A DNA stretch of 64,000 nucleotides from Myotis daubentonii (taxonomy: Eukaryota > Chordata > Mammalia > Chiroptera > Vespertilionidae): positions 100,112,626 through 100,176,625 of the forward strand of contig NC_081840.1 of NCBI RefSeq assembly GCF_963259705.1, read 5' to 3'. The notes below the pieces were generated by a model that saw only the letters and a list, made by a program, of their open reading frames with translations, made no database searches and was not told the DNA's origin. Both the position numbers and the translations under genes were made by a program. Of the stretch, positions 42,985 to 53,945 are shown in pieces; the first letter of the stretch is position 1, and every line of letters starts with the position of its first letter.

Positions 42985-45900
42985 AGGACTTTAAGGGATA
43001 AATTGACAGCAATACAGTCATAATAGGAGACTTTAACACCCCAATGACTTCAACAAATGGATCTTTCAGACAAAAAAAAATTAACAAGGAAACAGTGACT
43101 CTAAATGACACACTGGATCAGAGGGGTTTAATTGACATTTACAGGACATTTTACCCCAAGCTCCAGAATATACATTCTCCTCAAGTGCACATGGGTCATT
43201 CTCAAAGAGAGACCACATATTGGGACACAAAACAAGTATAAGTTCAAAAAGATTGAAATCATATCAGACATCTTCTCAGATCACAATGGAATGAAATTAG
43301 AAATCAACTACAGTGAAAACACTCAACAGCACATAGAGACTAAATAGCATGTTATTAAACAATGAAAAGGTTAATAATGAGATCAAGAAATAAATAAAAA
43401 CTTGCTGGAAACAAATGAAAATGAACACACAACAACCAAAAATCTATTGGACACAGCATAAGCAGTCCTGAGAGGTAAGTTCATAGCACTACAGGCCTAC
43501 CTCAGAAAACAAGAACAATTATTAACAAAATATTTAACCTTTCAACTTAAAGAATTAGAAAAAGAACAACAAGACAATCCAAGAGTAAGTAGGAGGAAGG
43601 AAATAATAAAGATCAGAGTGGAAATAAATTACATAGAGACTAAAAAATCAATACAAAAGATCAATGAAACCAAGAGCTGACTCTTTGAAAAGATAAACAA
43701 GATTAATGATCCTTTAGCCAGACTAATCAAGAAACAAAGAGAGAGGAACCAATTAATAAAATCAGAAACAAAATAGGTGAAATAACAACTGACCCCCAGA
43801 AATACAAAGGATCATAAAAAATAAAATGATGAATACCTATAGTCCAGCAACCTGAACAACCTTGATGAAATGGACATATTCCTAGAAAAATACAATTTTC
43901 CAAAACTCAGAATCATAAAACCTGAATAGACAAATAACAACTGATGACATTGAAGAAATAATAATATTTAAAAAATCCCTGCAAACAAAAGCCCTGGTCT
44001 GGATAGCTTCACCAGGGAGTTTTATCAAACATTCATACTGAAACTATTTCCAAAAATCCAAGAGACAGGAACACTTCCTACCTCTTTGTCTGAGGCCAGA
44101 TTGAAAAACCAGATAAAGACACTACAAAGAAAGAAAATTACAGGCCAATCCTTTATAATAAAAGGGTAATATGCAAATTGACCCTAACAGCAGAACAACT
44201 GGGAATGACTTGTCACTATGACACACACTGACCACCAGGGGGCAGATGCTCAATGCAGGAGCTGCCCCCTGGTGGTCAGTGCGCTCCCACAGGGGAGCTC
44301 TGCTCAGCCACAAGCCAGGCTGCCAAATGCCAGCTCAGCGGTGGTGGCAGGAACCTCTCCCACCTCCTCAGCAGTGCTAAGGATGTCCAACTGCAGCTAA
44401 GGTCTGCTCCCTGCTGGCAAGTGGACATCCCCCGAGGGCTCCCAGGCTGCCAGAGGGATGTCTGATTTCCAGCTTAGGCCCAATCCCCCAGGGAGCAGGC
44501 CTAAGCCAGCAGGTGGTCATCCCCCAAGGGGTCCCAGACTGTGAGAGGGCTCAGGCTGGGCTGAGGGACCCCCCTCAGTGCACAAATTTTTGTGCACCAG
44601 CCTCTAGTATTCCTGATAAACTTAGATGCTAAAATCCTCAACAAAATACTAGTAAGTTGGATTCAGCAATATATTGAAAAGATCATACGCCATGATTTAT
44701 TCTAGGGATTCAAGGTTATTACAATATTTGCAAATCAATAAGTGTGATATAGCACATAAACAAATTAGACAAAAATCATGATCATATCAGTAGATGCAGA
44801 AAGAGCATTTGATAAAATCCAACACCAATTAAACAAAAAACAAAAAATAAAAAAAAATCCTCTCAGCAAAGTGGGAATAGAGGGATAATACCGCAACATG
44901 ATAAAGACCATATATGATAAACCTACAGCCAACATCATACTCAATGGGCAAAAACTAAAACCATTTCCCCTAAGAACTGGTACATGAGAGGGATTCCCAC
45001 TCTCACCACTCTTATTCAACATAGTACTGGAAGTCCTAGCCACAGCAATCAGATAAGAAGGAAAAATAAAAGCCATTGAAATTGGAAAGGAGCAAGTAAA
45101 ACTCATTATTCACAAAGGACATAATATTATACGTAGAAGACCCTAAAGACTCCACCAAAACACTTATTAGAGTTAATAAAGGATTACATCAATGTAGCAG
45201 GATAAAATTCACCCAGAAAGCAATGGCATTTATACACAAATAATTGATTGTCAGAAAGAAAAACTAAACAAACCTTTTTTACTATTGCAGAAAAAATAAT
45301 TAAGTTATTTAGGAATAAACTTAACCAAGGAAGTAATAGACTTGTACTCAGAAAATTACAGGCATTGAAAAACGATATATAGAAAGTTATAAACAAGTGG
45401 AAGAATATACCACGTTCATTCATTGGTAGAATTAGCATCATTAAAATGTCCATACTACCTAAAGTAATCTATAGATTCAGTTTAATCCCTGTTAAAATAC
45501 CAACAGCAACTACAACACATCTACATTTCACAGATCTATAACAAATACTTCAAAAATTTATATGGAACCAAAAAAGACCCCAAATAGCTGCAGCAATCTT
45601 GAGAAAGAAAAACAAAGTTGGAGGGATCACAAGTTATACTGGAAAGCCACTGTAATAAAAATAGCCTGGTAGTGACACAAGAAGAGGCATATAGATCAAC
45701 GGAACAAAACAAAGAACCCAGAAATTGACCCAAGCCACTGTGCTCAATAAATATTTGACAAAAGCTGCAAGAGTATACAATGGAGTCAGGACAGTCTCTT
45801 CAATAAATGGTAATGGGAAGGAAGGAAGGAAAGTATAGGCAGCAAAATTTCAGACATCTCTGGTAGCAATATGTTTGAGGATAAATCTCTTAGGGCAAGG

Positions 45901-46962
45901 AAAACTAAAGAGAAAATAAACAAATGCAACTACCTCAAATTAAAAAGTTTCTGCACAGAAAAACAAATCATCAACATAGTATAAAAGGAGCCCACTTTAC
46001 ATATTTGGGAGAACATATTTGCCAATGATACATCTGATAAATGGTTAATATCCAAAATTTATAAGGAACTCATACCACTTAACAAAAGGAAGACAATCCA
46101 ATTAATATATGGGCAAGGGACCTAAATAGCCTCTTCTCCAAAATGGACATACAGATGGCCAAGAGACATATGAAAAAATGCTCAAAGTCACTAATCATCA
46201 GAGAGTTGCAAGTTAAAACCACAATGAGGTGTCACCTCACACCTGTCAGAATGGCTACCATCAATAAATTAACAAAGGACAAGTGCTAGAGAGGGTGTGG
46301 AGAAAAGGGGACCCTAGTACACTGCTGGTGAGAATGCATATTGGTGCAGCCATTATGGAAAACAGTATGGAGTTTCCTAAAAAATTTAAATATGAAACTG
46401 CCACTTGACCCAGTGATCCCATTTCTGGGAATATACCCTAAGAAACCCAAAACACCAATCAGAAAGAATATATGCACCCCTATATTCATAGAATCATTAT
46501 TTACAAAATCTAAGATCTGAAAACAGCCCAGGTGCCCTCAGATAAAATACCTGTGGTACATTTACACAATGGAATACTATGGAGCAGTAAAAAAGGAAGG
46601 TTCTCTTACTCTTTGAGACAGCATGGAGAAACCTAGAGAATATTATGTAAAGTGAGATAAGCCAATCAGAGAAAGACAGATATCACGTGATCTCACTCAT
46701 ATGTGGAATCTAATTAACAAAATAAACTGATGGATAAAATAGATCCAGAGACACAGAAGCATGGAACAGACTGTCAAATCTCAGAGGGAAGGTGGGAGTG
46801 TGCGAAGAGATCACCCAAAGAACTTGTATGCATATATATGCATAACCCATAGACACAGACAAATGGCAGGGGCAGGGGTGTTCTAGAAGGGGTAAATGGG
46901 GGAAAAGGAGGGACATATGTAATACATTCAACAATAAAGATATTTTAATTTTAAAAAATAAT
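42985..46962 (+). mobile_element. L1-zeta, 5'-truncated L1 on + strand
   Basis: Starts inside ORF2 endonuclease (AATAGGAGACTTTAACACCC, 43023; the frame NIHSPQVHMGHSQRETTYWD at about 43180 is EN sequence), continues through RT and C-terminus and ends at CATTCAACAATAAAG plus A-rich tail near 46962. It is split by a Helitron at 44149-44607. A deletion near 45810-45830 (GGAA repeats) removes part of ORF2. All frames are broken. Confidence 0.9.
44149..44607 (+). mobile_element. non-autonomous Helitron in L1-zeta
   Basis: Starts TCCTTTATAATAAAAGGG, has the ACTGACCACCAGGGGGCAGA core, ends GCACAAATTTTTGTGCACCAGCCTCTAG; host A at 44148 and T at 44608. Removing it restores L1 (GGCCAA-TATTCCTGATAAAC). 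Confidence 0.95.
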
Positions 46963-46965
46963 ATG

Positions 46966-47013
46966 ACTATGGAATCATGTAGACCAGGATTTGAGTCCAG
47001 CTCTACAACTTAA
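46966..47013 (+). repeat. MIR SINE 5' part, split by a Helitron
   Basis: GACTATGGAATCATGTAGAC, CAGGATTTGAGTCCAGCTCT is MIR sense sequence. It resumes at 48219 with ATCTCAGCCAGGTTACTTAC after the Helitron. Confidence 0.8.
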
Positions 47014-48218
47014 TCTATATAAATAAAAATGTAAATGTTCATTTGTTCAAAATCTTAAATCTCTGAAAGTTCTTCACCGATTGCTTTGATATTTTGACAC
47101 AACATTGCATTCAAATATGCGCGTGTTTTTATATACCTATATACCTACTATTTTATAGATGTCACACCTGTGACAAGTAAAAACATGCTTTTTTGTAAAA
47201 CAGCGCCATCTGTTGGATGTAAAAGCAACACACGCTATACTAAATATTTTGATTCCATTTCAATGTTTCTCTTTACAATTATAAATTGTAGATAAAATTA
47301 GCTACAGATATGCGTGTCCAGCTGCAAAACGATCAATCAGCTGAGATATTCTCACATCAATTGCTGGAAATTGGGAACGGAAAGGTGCCGGTTGATCTGA
47401 CCTCAGGACTAATTTCATTGCCTCATAACGTCTGCAATTTAGTGACGTCAAAAGAAGAATTGGTTGAAAAAGTATTTCCCAATATTCAAACCAATTATAA
47501 GAATCACGATTGGCTGAGTGAACGAGCTATTCTTGCGGCCAAGAACAAAGATGTCTACGAACTTAACAATATTATTCAGTCTAACATTCAAAGTGAGGCA
47601 GTCACATACAAGTCCATCGACACTGTTGTGGAAGCAGATGAAGCGGTTAATTTATCCAACAGAATTTTTGAATTCACTTGATCTGCCAGGGATGCCACCG
47701 CATGTACTGCAATTGAAAATCGGCGTGCCAATTATCATGTTGTGAAATGTCAACCACCCAAAGCTTTGCAACGGCACGCGGCTTGCAGTAAAAAAATTAA
47801 TGAGCAACGTTGTAGAAGCAAAAATCTTGACAGGACCTTTCAAAGGTGAAGATGTCCTCATTCCTCGCATTCCTATGATTCCAACGGATATGCCATTTTA
47901 ATTTAAGAGATTGCAATTCCCAATTCGATTGGCGTTTGCAATCACCATCAACAAAGCTCAGGGCCAATCCTTAGAATTGTGCGGTTTAGATTTAGACACA
48001 GATTGCTTCTCACATGGACAATTATATGTTGCATGTTCTAGAGTCAGCAAACCAGACAATCTCTATATCTGCACAGACAATGGAACAACAAAAAATATTG
48101 TATACCCATAAGCATTGTGAAATTAAACATATTAAAAACGTGCACTTTCTCTTTTCTTTTCTTTTCTTTTCCATTTAACCAGACTGAGCCACAGCAACGC
48201 GTGGCCGGGTACAGCTAG
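47014..48218 (+). mobile_element. HeliBat-type Helitron carrying helicase remnant
   Basis: Starts TCTATATAAATAAAAATG at 47014 (host A 47013) and ends AGCCACAGCAACGCGTGGCC, GGGTACAGCTAG with host T at 48219. The 3' hairpin GCCAC...GTGGC differs from the GCAC-type hairpin of the other copies, so this is a different family, the one with coding capacity. It is 1205 bp, far shorter than an intact autonomous Helitron (several kb), hence internally deleted. It sits inside a MIR. Confidence 0.93.
47310..48111 (+). pseudogene. Helitron Rep/helicase protein, C-terminal remnant
   Basis: C-terminal Pif1-like helicase part of the Helitron RepHel protein. The frame 47310-47681 reads VQLQNDQSAEIFSHQLLEIGNG, then WLSERAILAAKNKDVYELN. 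After a frameshift comes LDLPGMPPHVLQLKIGVPIIML (to 47745), then KLMSNVVEAKILTGPFKGED. A stop and shift follow, then 47911-48111: LAFAITINKAQGQSLELCGL and FSHGQLYVACSRVSKPDNL, the conserved helicase motifs V/VI, ending in ...NIVYP and a natural stop. The Walker motifs and Rep nuclease domain are absent. Inactive. Confidence 0.93.
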
Positions 48219-48245
48219 TAGCTATATAATCTCAGCCAGGTTACT

Positions 48246-48282
<37 letters not shown>
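48219..48282 (+). repeat. MIR continuation and (TC)n tract
   Basis: ATCTCAGCCAGGTTACTTAC resumes the MIR of 46966-47013. It is followed by about 16 TC units (48249-48281) where MIR normally reads ACCTCTCTGAG, suggesting microsatellite growth from the SINE. Confidence 0.78.
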
Positions 48283-48283
<1 letters not shown>

Positions 48284-48400
48284 AGTGAGATGATTATTAT
48301 AGCAAACACTTGTATAGTTTTTACTTTGTGCAAGACACTTTAAAATTATTAGCCCCTCACAACTACCTTATGCAGTGTGGATACTGTTATATCGGGCATT
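48283..48400 (-). repeat. MIR-like fragment, antisense (tentative)
   Basis: ATAGCAAACACTTGTATAG, TGTGCAAGACACTTTAAA and AGCCCCTCACAACTACCTTATG resemble reversed MIR 3' sequence. Weak match. Confidence 0.5.
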
Positions 48401-48633
48401 AACTGTTAGCAAATAATACCAACAAGAACTGCCACCAAGAAGTCAATTTGTCCTTAACCACAATCTGGTTACCATAAGACTGTATTGAAAATGTTAACCA
48501 TTTTCTATTAAAATTTAAATTCATATTGTGAATGGTAAATTATGCTTAAAGATTTAAAAACTATTTACTTTTTCTATTTACTTTTATCTTTACTCTCTTG
48601 AAATTTTATTATTTTAGTTAAAACTCAGGACCA

Positions 48634-48914
48634 GCCCCAGACAGATGGTCCAGTTGGTTGGGGCATCATCCCATGCACCAAAAAGGTTGTGGGTTCTACT
48701 CCTGGTGAGGGCACATACCTAGGTTGCAGGTTCTATCTGCAGTTGTGTCATGGATTGGAGGCAACCAATCAATGTTTCTCTACCCTCTCCCCTCTCCCAT
48801 CTCCCCTCTTCCCCCTCTCCTTCCCACCGCCTCTCCCCCTCTCCTCTCTCTCTCCTCCTCTCATCAGTAAATATATCCCTGGTGAGGATTTTTTAAAACC
48901 TTTTTAAAAACCAT
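48634..48914 (+). mobile_element. VES-related SINE with long pyrimidine tract
   Basis: tRNA-like head GCCCCAGACAGATGGTCCAG, B-box-like GGTTCTACTCC, then AACCAATCAATGTTTCTCT and a 90-bp CT-rich stretch. The 10-bp duplication CTCAGGACCA (48624-48633 and 48915-48924) flanks it. Confidence 0.88.
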
Positions 48915-48924
48915 CTCAGGACCA

Positions 48925-49733
48925 AAAGTTGCTGATCACTTATGATTAAGAATATACTGCTCTTTCGGCAAATTATATTTTGTTATATTTTTTAGTCAAA
49001 GGTTAAACAGTATAAAGATATGGCAATAGAGGGGCAGACAATTGAAATAACTGACACTTTCACCGGCTATTAGAATTCATCAATGGCCTGCATTATTATC
49101 TATGCTTTTGATGCTGGGATCCTGTTTTTAAAATTAGCTGTGCAGATTCAGAAACACTAGGTAGCTTGCCTGTTATATAACAGATGATAATCAGTATAAG
49201 TGATTTTCACTGCTTTTTCTGTTAAGTAACTGTGACGCAGAAGACAGTGAAAAAGTTGGAAAATAGTTATTGGTCTTTTTCCCATCTTAGCCAATAAAAG
49301 GTAGTGCTTTTATATATCTTCAAGTTTTATACCTCAAACTCAAAATATGCTTGGGAAATTCACACAATAACTATATACTATATACAATCTCTTTGGAAGG
49401 AGTTTTAGTAGAGCCTTAGAAAGTGACAGGTATTCTCAAAGAGTACTTTGAGCTACAGCTGATTCAGGCAGAATAAAACACCTACAGTTGAAAGTAAAAA
49501 AAAACTTAGTGAAAACTATGAAGCATTCAAGTTAATATTTGACCATAATGCATATATTCTATATTAAAACCTAATTACTGGGAAATTTGAAGCCCCCAAA
49601 TACTCTAAATGTATATGTGTTCATTATATAATCTAGGCTCAACCAAACAACCTACAACGAACAAAATTGATATGATAAAGCTAACTTACCATATTGTGTC
49701 ATTAAATGCAATAATAGCACCAATATAAAACTT
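48925..49733. other. unique intron sequence
   Basis: About 800 bp, AT-rich, no repeat, exon or RNA gene recognised on either strand. Confidence 0.5.
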
Positions 49734-49970
49734 CTAGAGGCCTGGTGCACGAAATTTGTGCACCAGTAGGGTCCCTAGGCCTGGCTGGCAATCAGGGCTG
49801 ATGGGGGCCTTCCAGCTGTTTGCCAGGGACTTCCAGCTGCTGCCTGGGGCCTTCCTTTGTCCAGCACTATCCCCTGGTGGTCAGCGCATGTCATAGCGAG
49901 TGATCGAACTCCTGGTCTCCCAAACTCCCGAGGGGACAATTTGTATATTAGGCTTATATATATATATATA
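49734..49970 (-). mobile_element. Helitron array member a (minus strand)
   Basis: 3' end is the CTAG at 49734-49737 with the hairpin GCACGAAATTTGTGC just inside; the 5' end complements TATATATATATATAAGCC at 49970. The core complements CGCTGACCACCAGGGG. 237 bp, abutting the next copy. Confidence 0.88.
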
Positions 49971-50878
49971 CTAGAGGCCCGGTGCACAAAAATTAGTGCA
50001 CCTGGGGGAAGGGGGGGTCCCTCAGACCGGCCTGTGCCCTCTTGCAGTCTGGGACCCCTCGGGAGATAACGACCTGCTGGCTTAGGCCTGTTCCCGGGTG
50101 GCAGAGGGCAGGCCCAATACCTAGGTGCAGCCCCTGGTCGGGCTCAGAGCAGGGCTGATTGGGGAGTTGGGGCACCTTCCCCTGTCATGCACAGAGCAGG
50201 GCAGATTGGGAGGTTGCAATGCCACCCTCAGTCACGCTCAGGGTAGGGCCGATTGGGGGGTTGGGGTACCGCCCTGTCACACTCAAGGCAGGGTCAATGG
50301 GGAGGTTGTGGCTCCACCCCCTGTCACGCACAGAGCAGGGCCTATCAGGGGGGTTAGAGCTCCATACCCTGTCATGCACAGAGCAGGGCCGATCAGGGGG
50401 TTGAGGAGCTCCCCCGTCACTCAGAGTAGGGCCAATAGGGGAGTTGGAGCACCGCCCCCTGTCACACTCAGGGCAGGGCGGATCAGGGGGTTGGGGCGCC
50501 GCCACTGTCACACTCAGGGCAGGGCCAATGGGGAGGTTATGACTCTACCCCATCACACACAGAGCAGGGCCCGTGGGGGAGGGGGTTGGGGCGCCGCCCT
50601 CTAACACCCACAGAGCAGGGCCGATAAGGTGGTTGGGGAGCCGCCACTCTCATATTCAGGGCAGGGCCAATGGGGAGGTTATGGCTCTACCCCGTCACAC
50701 ACAGAGAAGGGCCCGTGGGGGGCGGGGGGGTTGGGGCCTCGCCTCCTGTCACACACAGAGCTGCAGGGTGATCAGGGGTTTGGGCACTGCCCCCTGTCAC
50801 GCTGATCCCGGTGCCAGGAGGCCTCGCGGCTCCACTGATCCCGGTGCTGGGAGGCATATTACCCTTTTACTATATAGA
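49971..50878 (-). mobile_element. Helitron array member b (minus strand)
   Basis: 3' CTAG at 49971-49974 followed by GAGGCCCGGTGCACAAAAAT; the 5' end complements TCTATATAGTAAAAGGGTAA at 50878. The interior is a minisatellite of about 60-bp units (50140-50800). It abuts members a and c. Confidence 0.88.
50140..50800. repeat. minisatellite, about 55-65 bp units
   Basis: About eleven degenerate copies of a unit such as CACTCAGGGCAGGGCCAATG followed by GGGAGGTT and a GCGCCGCCCCCTGTCA-like block. It lies entirely within Helitron b. Confidence 0.88.
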
Positions 50879-50879
50879 A

Positions 50880-52256
50880 TAGAGGCCTGGTGCATGGGTG
50901 GGGCTGGCTGGTTTGCCCTGAAGGGTGTCCTGGATCAGGGTGGAGGTCCCCACTGGGGTGCCTGGCCAGTCTGGCTGAGGGGATGATGGCTGTTTGCAGC
51001 TTGTCCCACACCCTTCAGGGTGGGGGTCCCCACTGGGGTGCCTGGCCAGTCTGGCTGAGGGGCTGAGGGCTGTTTTCAGGCTTGGACTGAAGCTCCCAAC
51101 TGCTCCGTTTTTTTCTTTTCTTTTTTTTTTTTTTTTTTTTTATTCTGGGCCAGCTTTAGCTCTGAGGCCTCGGCTGCTGAAAACAGGTTTCTGGCCTTTG
51201 TTTACCGTCTGTATTTGATACAGTGTTGCGGTCCGGCTGGCTGAAGCTCCGCTGAGTAAAGCAGGTTTCTGGGGGTTTATTTAGCTTCTTTATTCACAAC
51301 ATAGTTGCTGAGAGTTGCAGCTGAGAGGCCGGCTGCCGGGGTCCAACCCCAGCAGGTCCAGGGGTCCCCAAAGGTGTGGACGGAGTCGGCGAAGAAGGAA
51401 TGACACGGAGACAGCGTTCAGTTGATCAGCAGCCTAGCCAGGATCTCTAGCCCGGATCTCCAGCCAAGTTCTGGTCTGGATCTCCAGAGAGGTTCTGCTT
51501 AGGATCTCCAGCCAGGTTCTGTACCCAGGTTCTAGTCAGGTTCTCTTGCCAATTTCTGTAGTCAGGTTCAGTCCAGGATCTTTTGCCATGTTCTCTCCAG
51601 CGAAGTCCTTCTGTCTCTAGAGAACGTTCTGTGTAGGTTCCGTGCCTAGGTTCGGTCTCTCTTGGTCCTGTCTTCTAAATCCTGTCTCCTAAGTTCTGTC
51701 TCTTGCTGTCTTGTTGCATCTGTATTTATACCAGTTGATTCCAATCCTATCAATCTCTATTACAAAGGTTAGGGCGTTTCTTATCTCCATTCCAGGGAGT
51801 AAAGATTATGTAGCTTAAGCATGATTGTTCGTAGTTAAAGTGATTAATTACCCGCCTTGCACTTAGTTGAGGGGTTTTATCCCCTCCCTAACTTCAGGGG
51901 AAAATCCCTACCTGGGGATTCAACCTTTCTCGGAGAGGTGACCTTGGTTAAAACACAGCGCCAAGAAGGTGAGCAAACATATTAAGAACAGTATGCCATA
52001 TATGCCAGGTCCCTTGAAACAGCAAGCATGGACCGGCTCCCGGCAGCCGGCAAGTCAGGCGGGGAACGTTGGAGTTCTCCGTCACTGAAGCAAGCAAGCC
52101 TCCCTGTTCGCATCAGCTGCCTGGCTGCCGGCTGCCATCTTGGCCGCCAGTTAATTTGCATATCTCGGCCCTACTCTGTGAGTGACAGGGGGATTAGCCA
52201 ATGGGAAGGGTAGCGGAGTGACACTAATTACCATGTTTCTCTTTTATTAGTGTAGA
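50880..52256 (-). mobile_element. Helitron array member c, split by a solo LTR
   Basis: 3' end near 50880 (TAGAGGCCTGGTGCATGGG; the CTAG is mutated), 5' end complementing TCTACACTAATAAAAGAG at 52256. It contains a poly(T) tract near 51112-51140 and the solo LTR at 51334-52045. Member d starts at the very next base (52257). Confidence 0.87.
51334..52045 (-). mobile_element. second solo LTR, same family as 9743-10416
   Basis: On the minus strand it starts TGCCGGGAGCCGGTCCATGC and ends ACCCCGGCA, mirroring the other LTR throughout (CTGTTTCAAGGGACC, a CTGGCATATATGGCATAC region, TATAAATAC at about 51722-51730 in complement, AGAACCT-rich 3' part). It is flanked by GCCGGC at 51328-51333 and 52046-52051, a perfect 6-bp duplication. 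No internal viral sequence. Confidence 0.93.
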
Positions 52257-53289
52257 CTAGTAGCCCGGTGCATGACATTCGTGCACTGGGGTGGGGGAGG
52301 GGGGAAGGGGCCCCTCAGTCTGGCCTTCACCCTCTCCAATCTGAGACCCCTCAGGGAATGTCCAACTACCTGTTTGTGCCCACACTTTTAACAGATAACA
52401 GCTCCATTGATGTTTCTTTCCTATGCTTAAAACCATTTGAATTAGTAGATATTCAAAGTGTGTATACATTTTGGGGGGACACCCTGTATATCTCTAGTCA
52501 GCGGTGAAAGAAACCAACAGCAGATTTGGAACCCCCAGACAGGGAACCTCGCTCACTCCCCACATGTCTTCCCACTTCACTTTCCACCTTCGTGGGCAGC
52601 AGGAAAATCAACGTTTTCTCTCATTAATTTGGAAAAGCATGTCCTGTCACCCGCTGCCTGGCAGGAGTGCGCTAGGCCCCAAGCAAGCGAGGCTCAGTCA
52701 GGGCAGCCTTCGCTCATGGGTGCTGGCACCCAAAGTGCACATTCCTCCTCTTCAGTCACCCCGACTATCCCACTGTTTCACTGAGAGGACAGAATTCCTC
52801 TCCACCTCTGGGTTCTTGATCTTGAATGCTGACTGAAGGCACCTCAGCGAGGGCCGCCCGTGCCCACCAGATGTGTCTGTCTGCATCTGCTCCTGCCTCA
52901 GCACCTGCATTAACCCCCCAGAGGTGATCTCATAGCTGCACTGGCCTCCGTTGGAACAGGGGATCACCACTCCGCCCTCTCACTCTCATCTCACAGGCGC
53001 CCTCCCTCAGCACCCAGAACACCCAGACACTCTCCAAAGGATGTGAGCGCATCAGAGGGGATGTGTGCACATCCTTTGGGGGTGTTAGGCATGCTGGGTT
53101 GATGGAAGGGCGGTGGAGTGGCGGAGGGAACTTGTGCACGCCTTGGTTTGCAACTGTTGCAGGCGTGGGAGGGTGACAGTGTGCTGGGAGATGTTTGCAT
53201 GCCAGGAAGGGATGTGCACACTGTAGGCCTCTGACTTTGCAGATCTGAAAACCCCCATGGTGCAGCCAGGAGGACGTCAGTCTGGCCTA

Positions 53290-53510
53290 CCACAGTGGCT
53301 GTCCCTGTGATCCTGCACCTTCTGGGCCAGGAGTCGGATCTTGCGCAGCCATTCCTGGGCGCTATTGGCCTGCAGGCGCTACTTCAGCTCAGCCTGCAGG
53401 CTCCGCATGGTGTGCTCACAGCTGTCACCACCTTCATGTAGGGAGTACAGGCCGCTCTCCGCCGGCCTGCCTCCCCTGTCCAGAGGCTCTCTGCACTGCT
53501 CACCTGCCCA
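53290..53510 (-). pseudogene. possible captured host exon in Helitron (unidentified)
   Basis: Minus strand reads ESGLYSLHEGGDSCEHTMRS, LQAELK, a TAG (CAG to TAG-type), RLQANSAQEWLRKIRLLAQK, VQDHRDSHCG and then GGTAGGCC, which resembles a 5' splice site; a CAG precedes AGAGCC at the other end. Composition is charged and helix-forming, like real coding sequence, and unlike the surrounding GC-rich filler. I do not recognise the parent gene. Capture of host gene pieces by vesper bat Helitrons is established in general; this instance is inference. Confidence 0.45.
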
Positions 53511-53596
53511 GAGTGACTGGGGCTGGGTGGAAGCCAGGTGTCCTGCCCTGCCCAACCCCGGCCGATTCGCCCCTGTGCGAGCTGCCACCCCGCCGG

Positions 53597-53945
53597 GAAG
53601 GGTCACGGATCCGGGTCCCGGGACCACGGACAGCCTCAAGCACTGCCCACCCCCCCCCCCCCCCGGCAGGGTCACAGATCTGGGTCCCGGAACCACGGAC
53701 AGCCTCAAGCACTGCCCCCCCGCCCGCCAAGTCACAGATCCAGGTCCCAGACCACAGACAGCCTCAAGCGCTGCTGCCCTGCCCGCCAGGTCATGGATCC
53801 GGGTCCTGGGACCATGGACAGCCTCAAGTGCTGCCCCCTGCCCGGCAGGGTCACAGATCCAGTCCTGGGACCGCGGACAGCCTCAAGCACTGCCCCCCGC
53901 CTGGCAGGGTCACAGATGCGGGTCCCGGACCACTGTCAGCCTTGC
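53597..53945. repeat. minisatellite, about 57-70 bp units
   Basis: Six units of GGTCACAGATCCGGGTCCC plus GGACCACGGACAGCCTCAAG and CACTGCC with a variable C-run. It is inside Helitron d. Confidence 0.92.

Noticed and set aside
50125..50986. Frames of 108-159 codons with HTQSRA/GPIRG-type repeats
   Set aside because: Translation of the Helitron b minisatellite; no start context or protein similarity.
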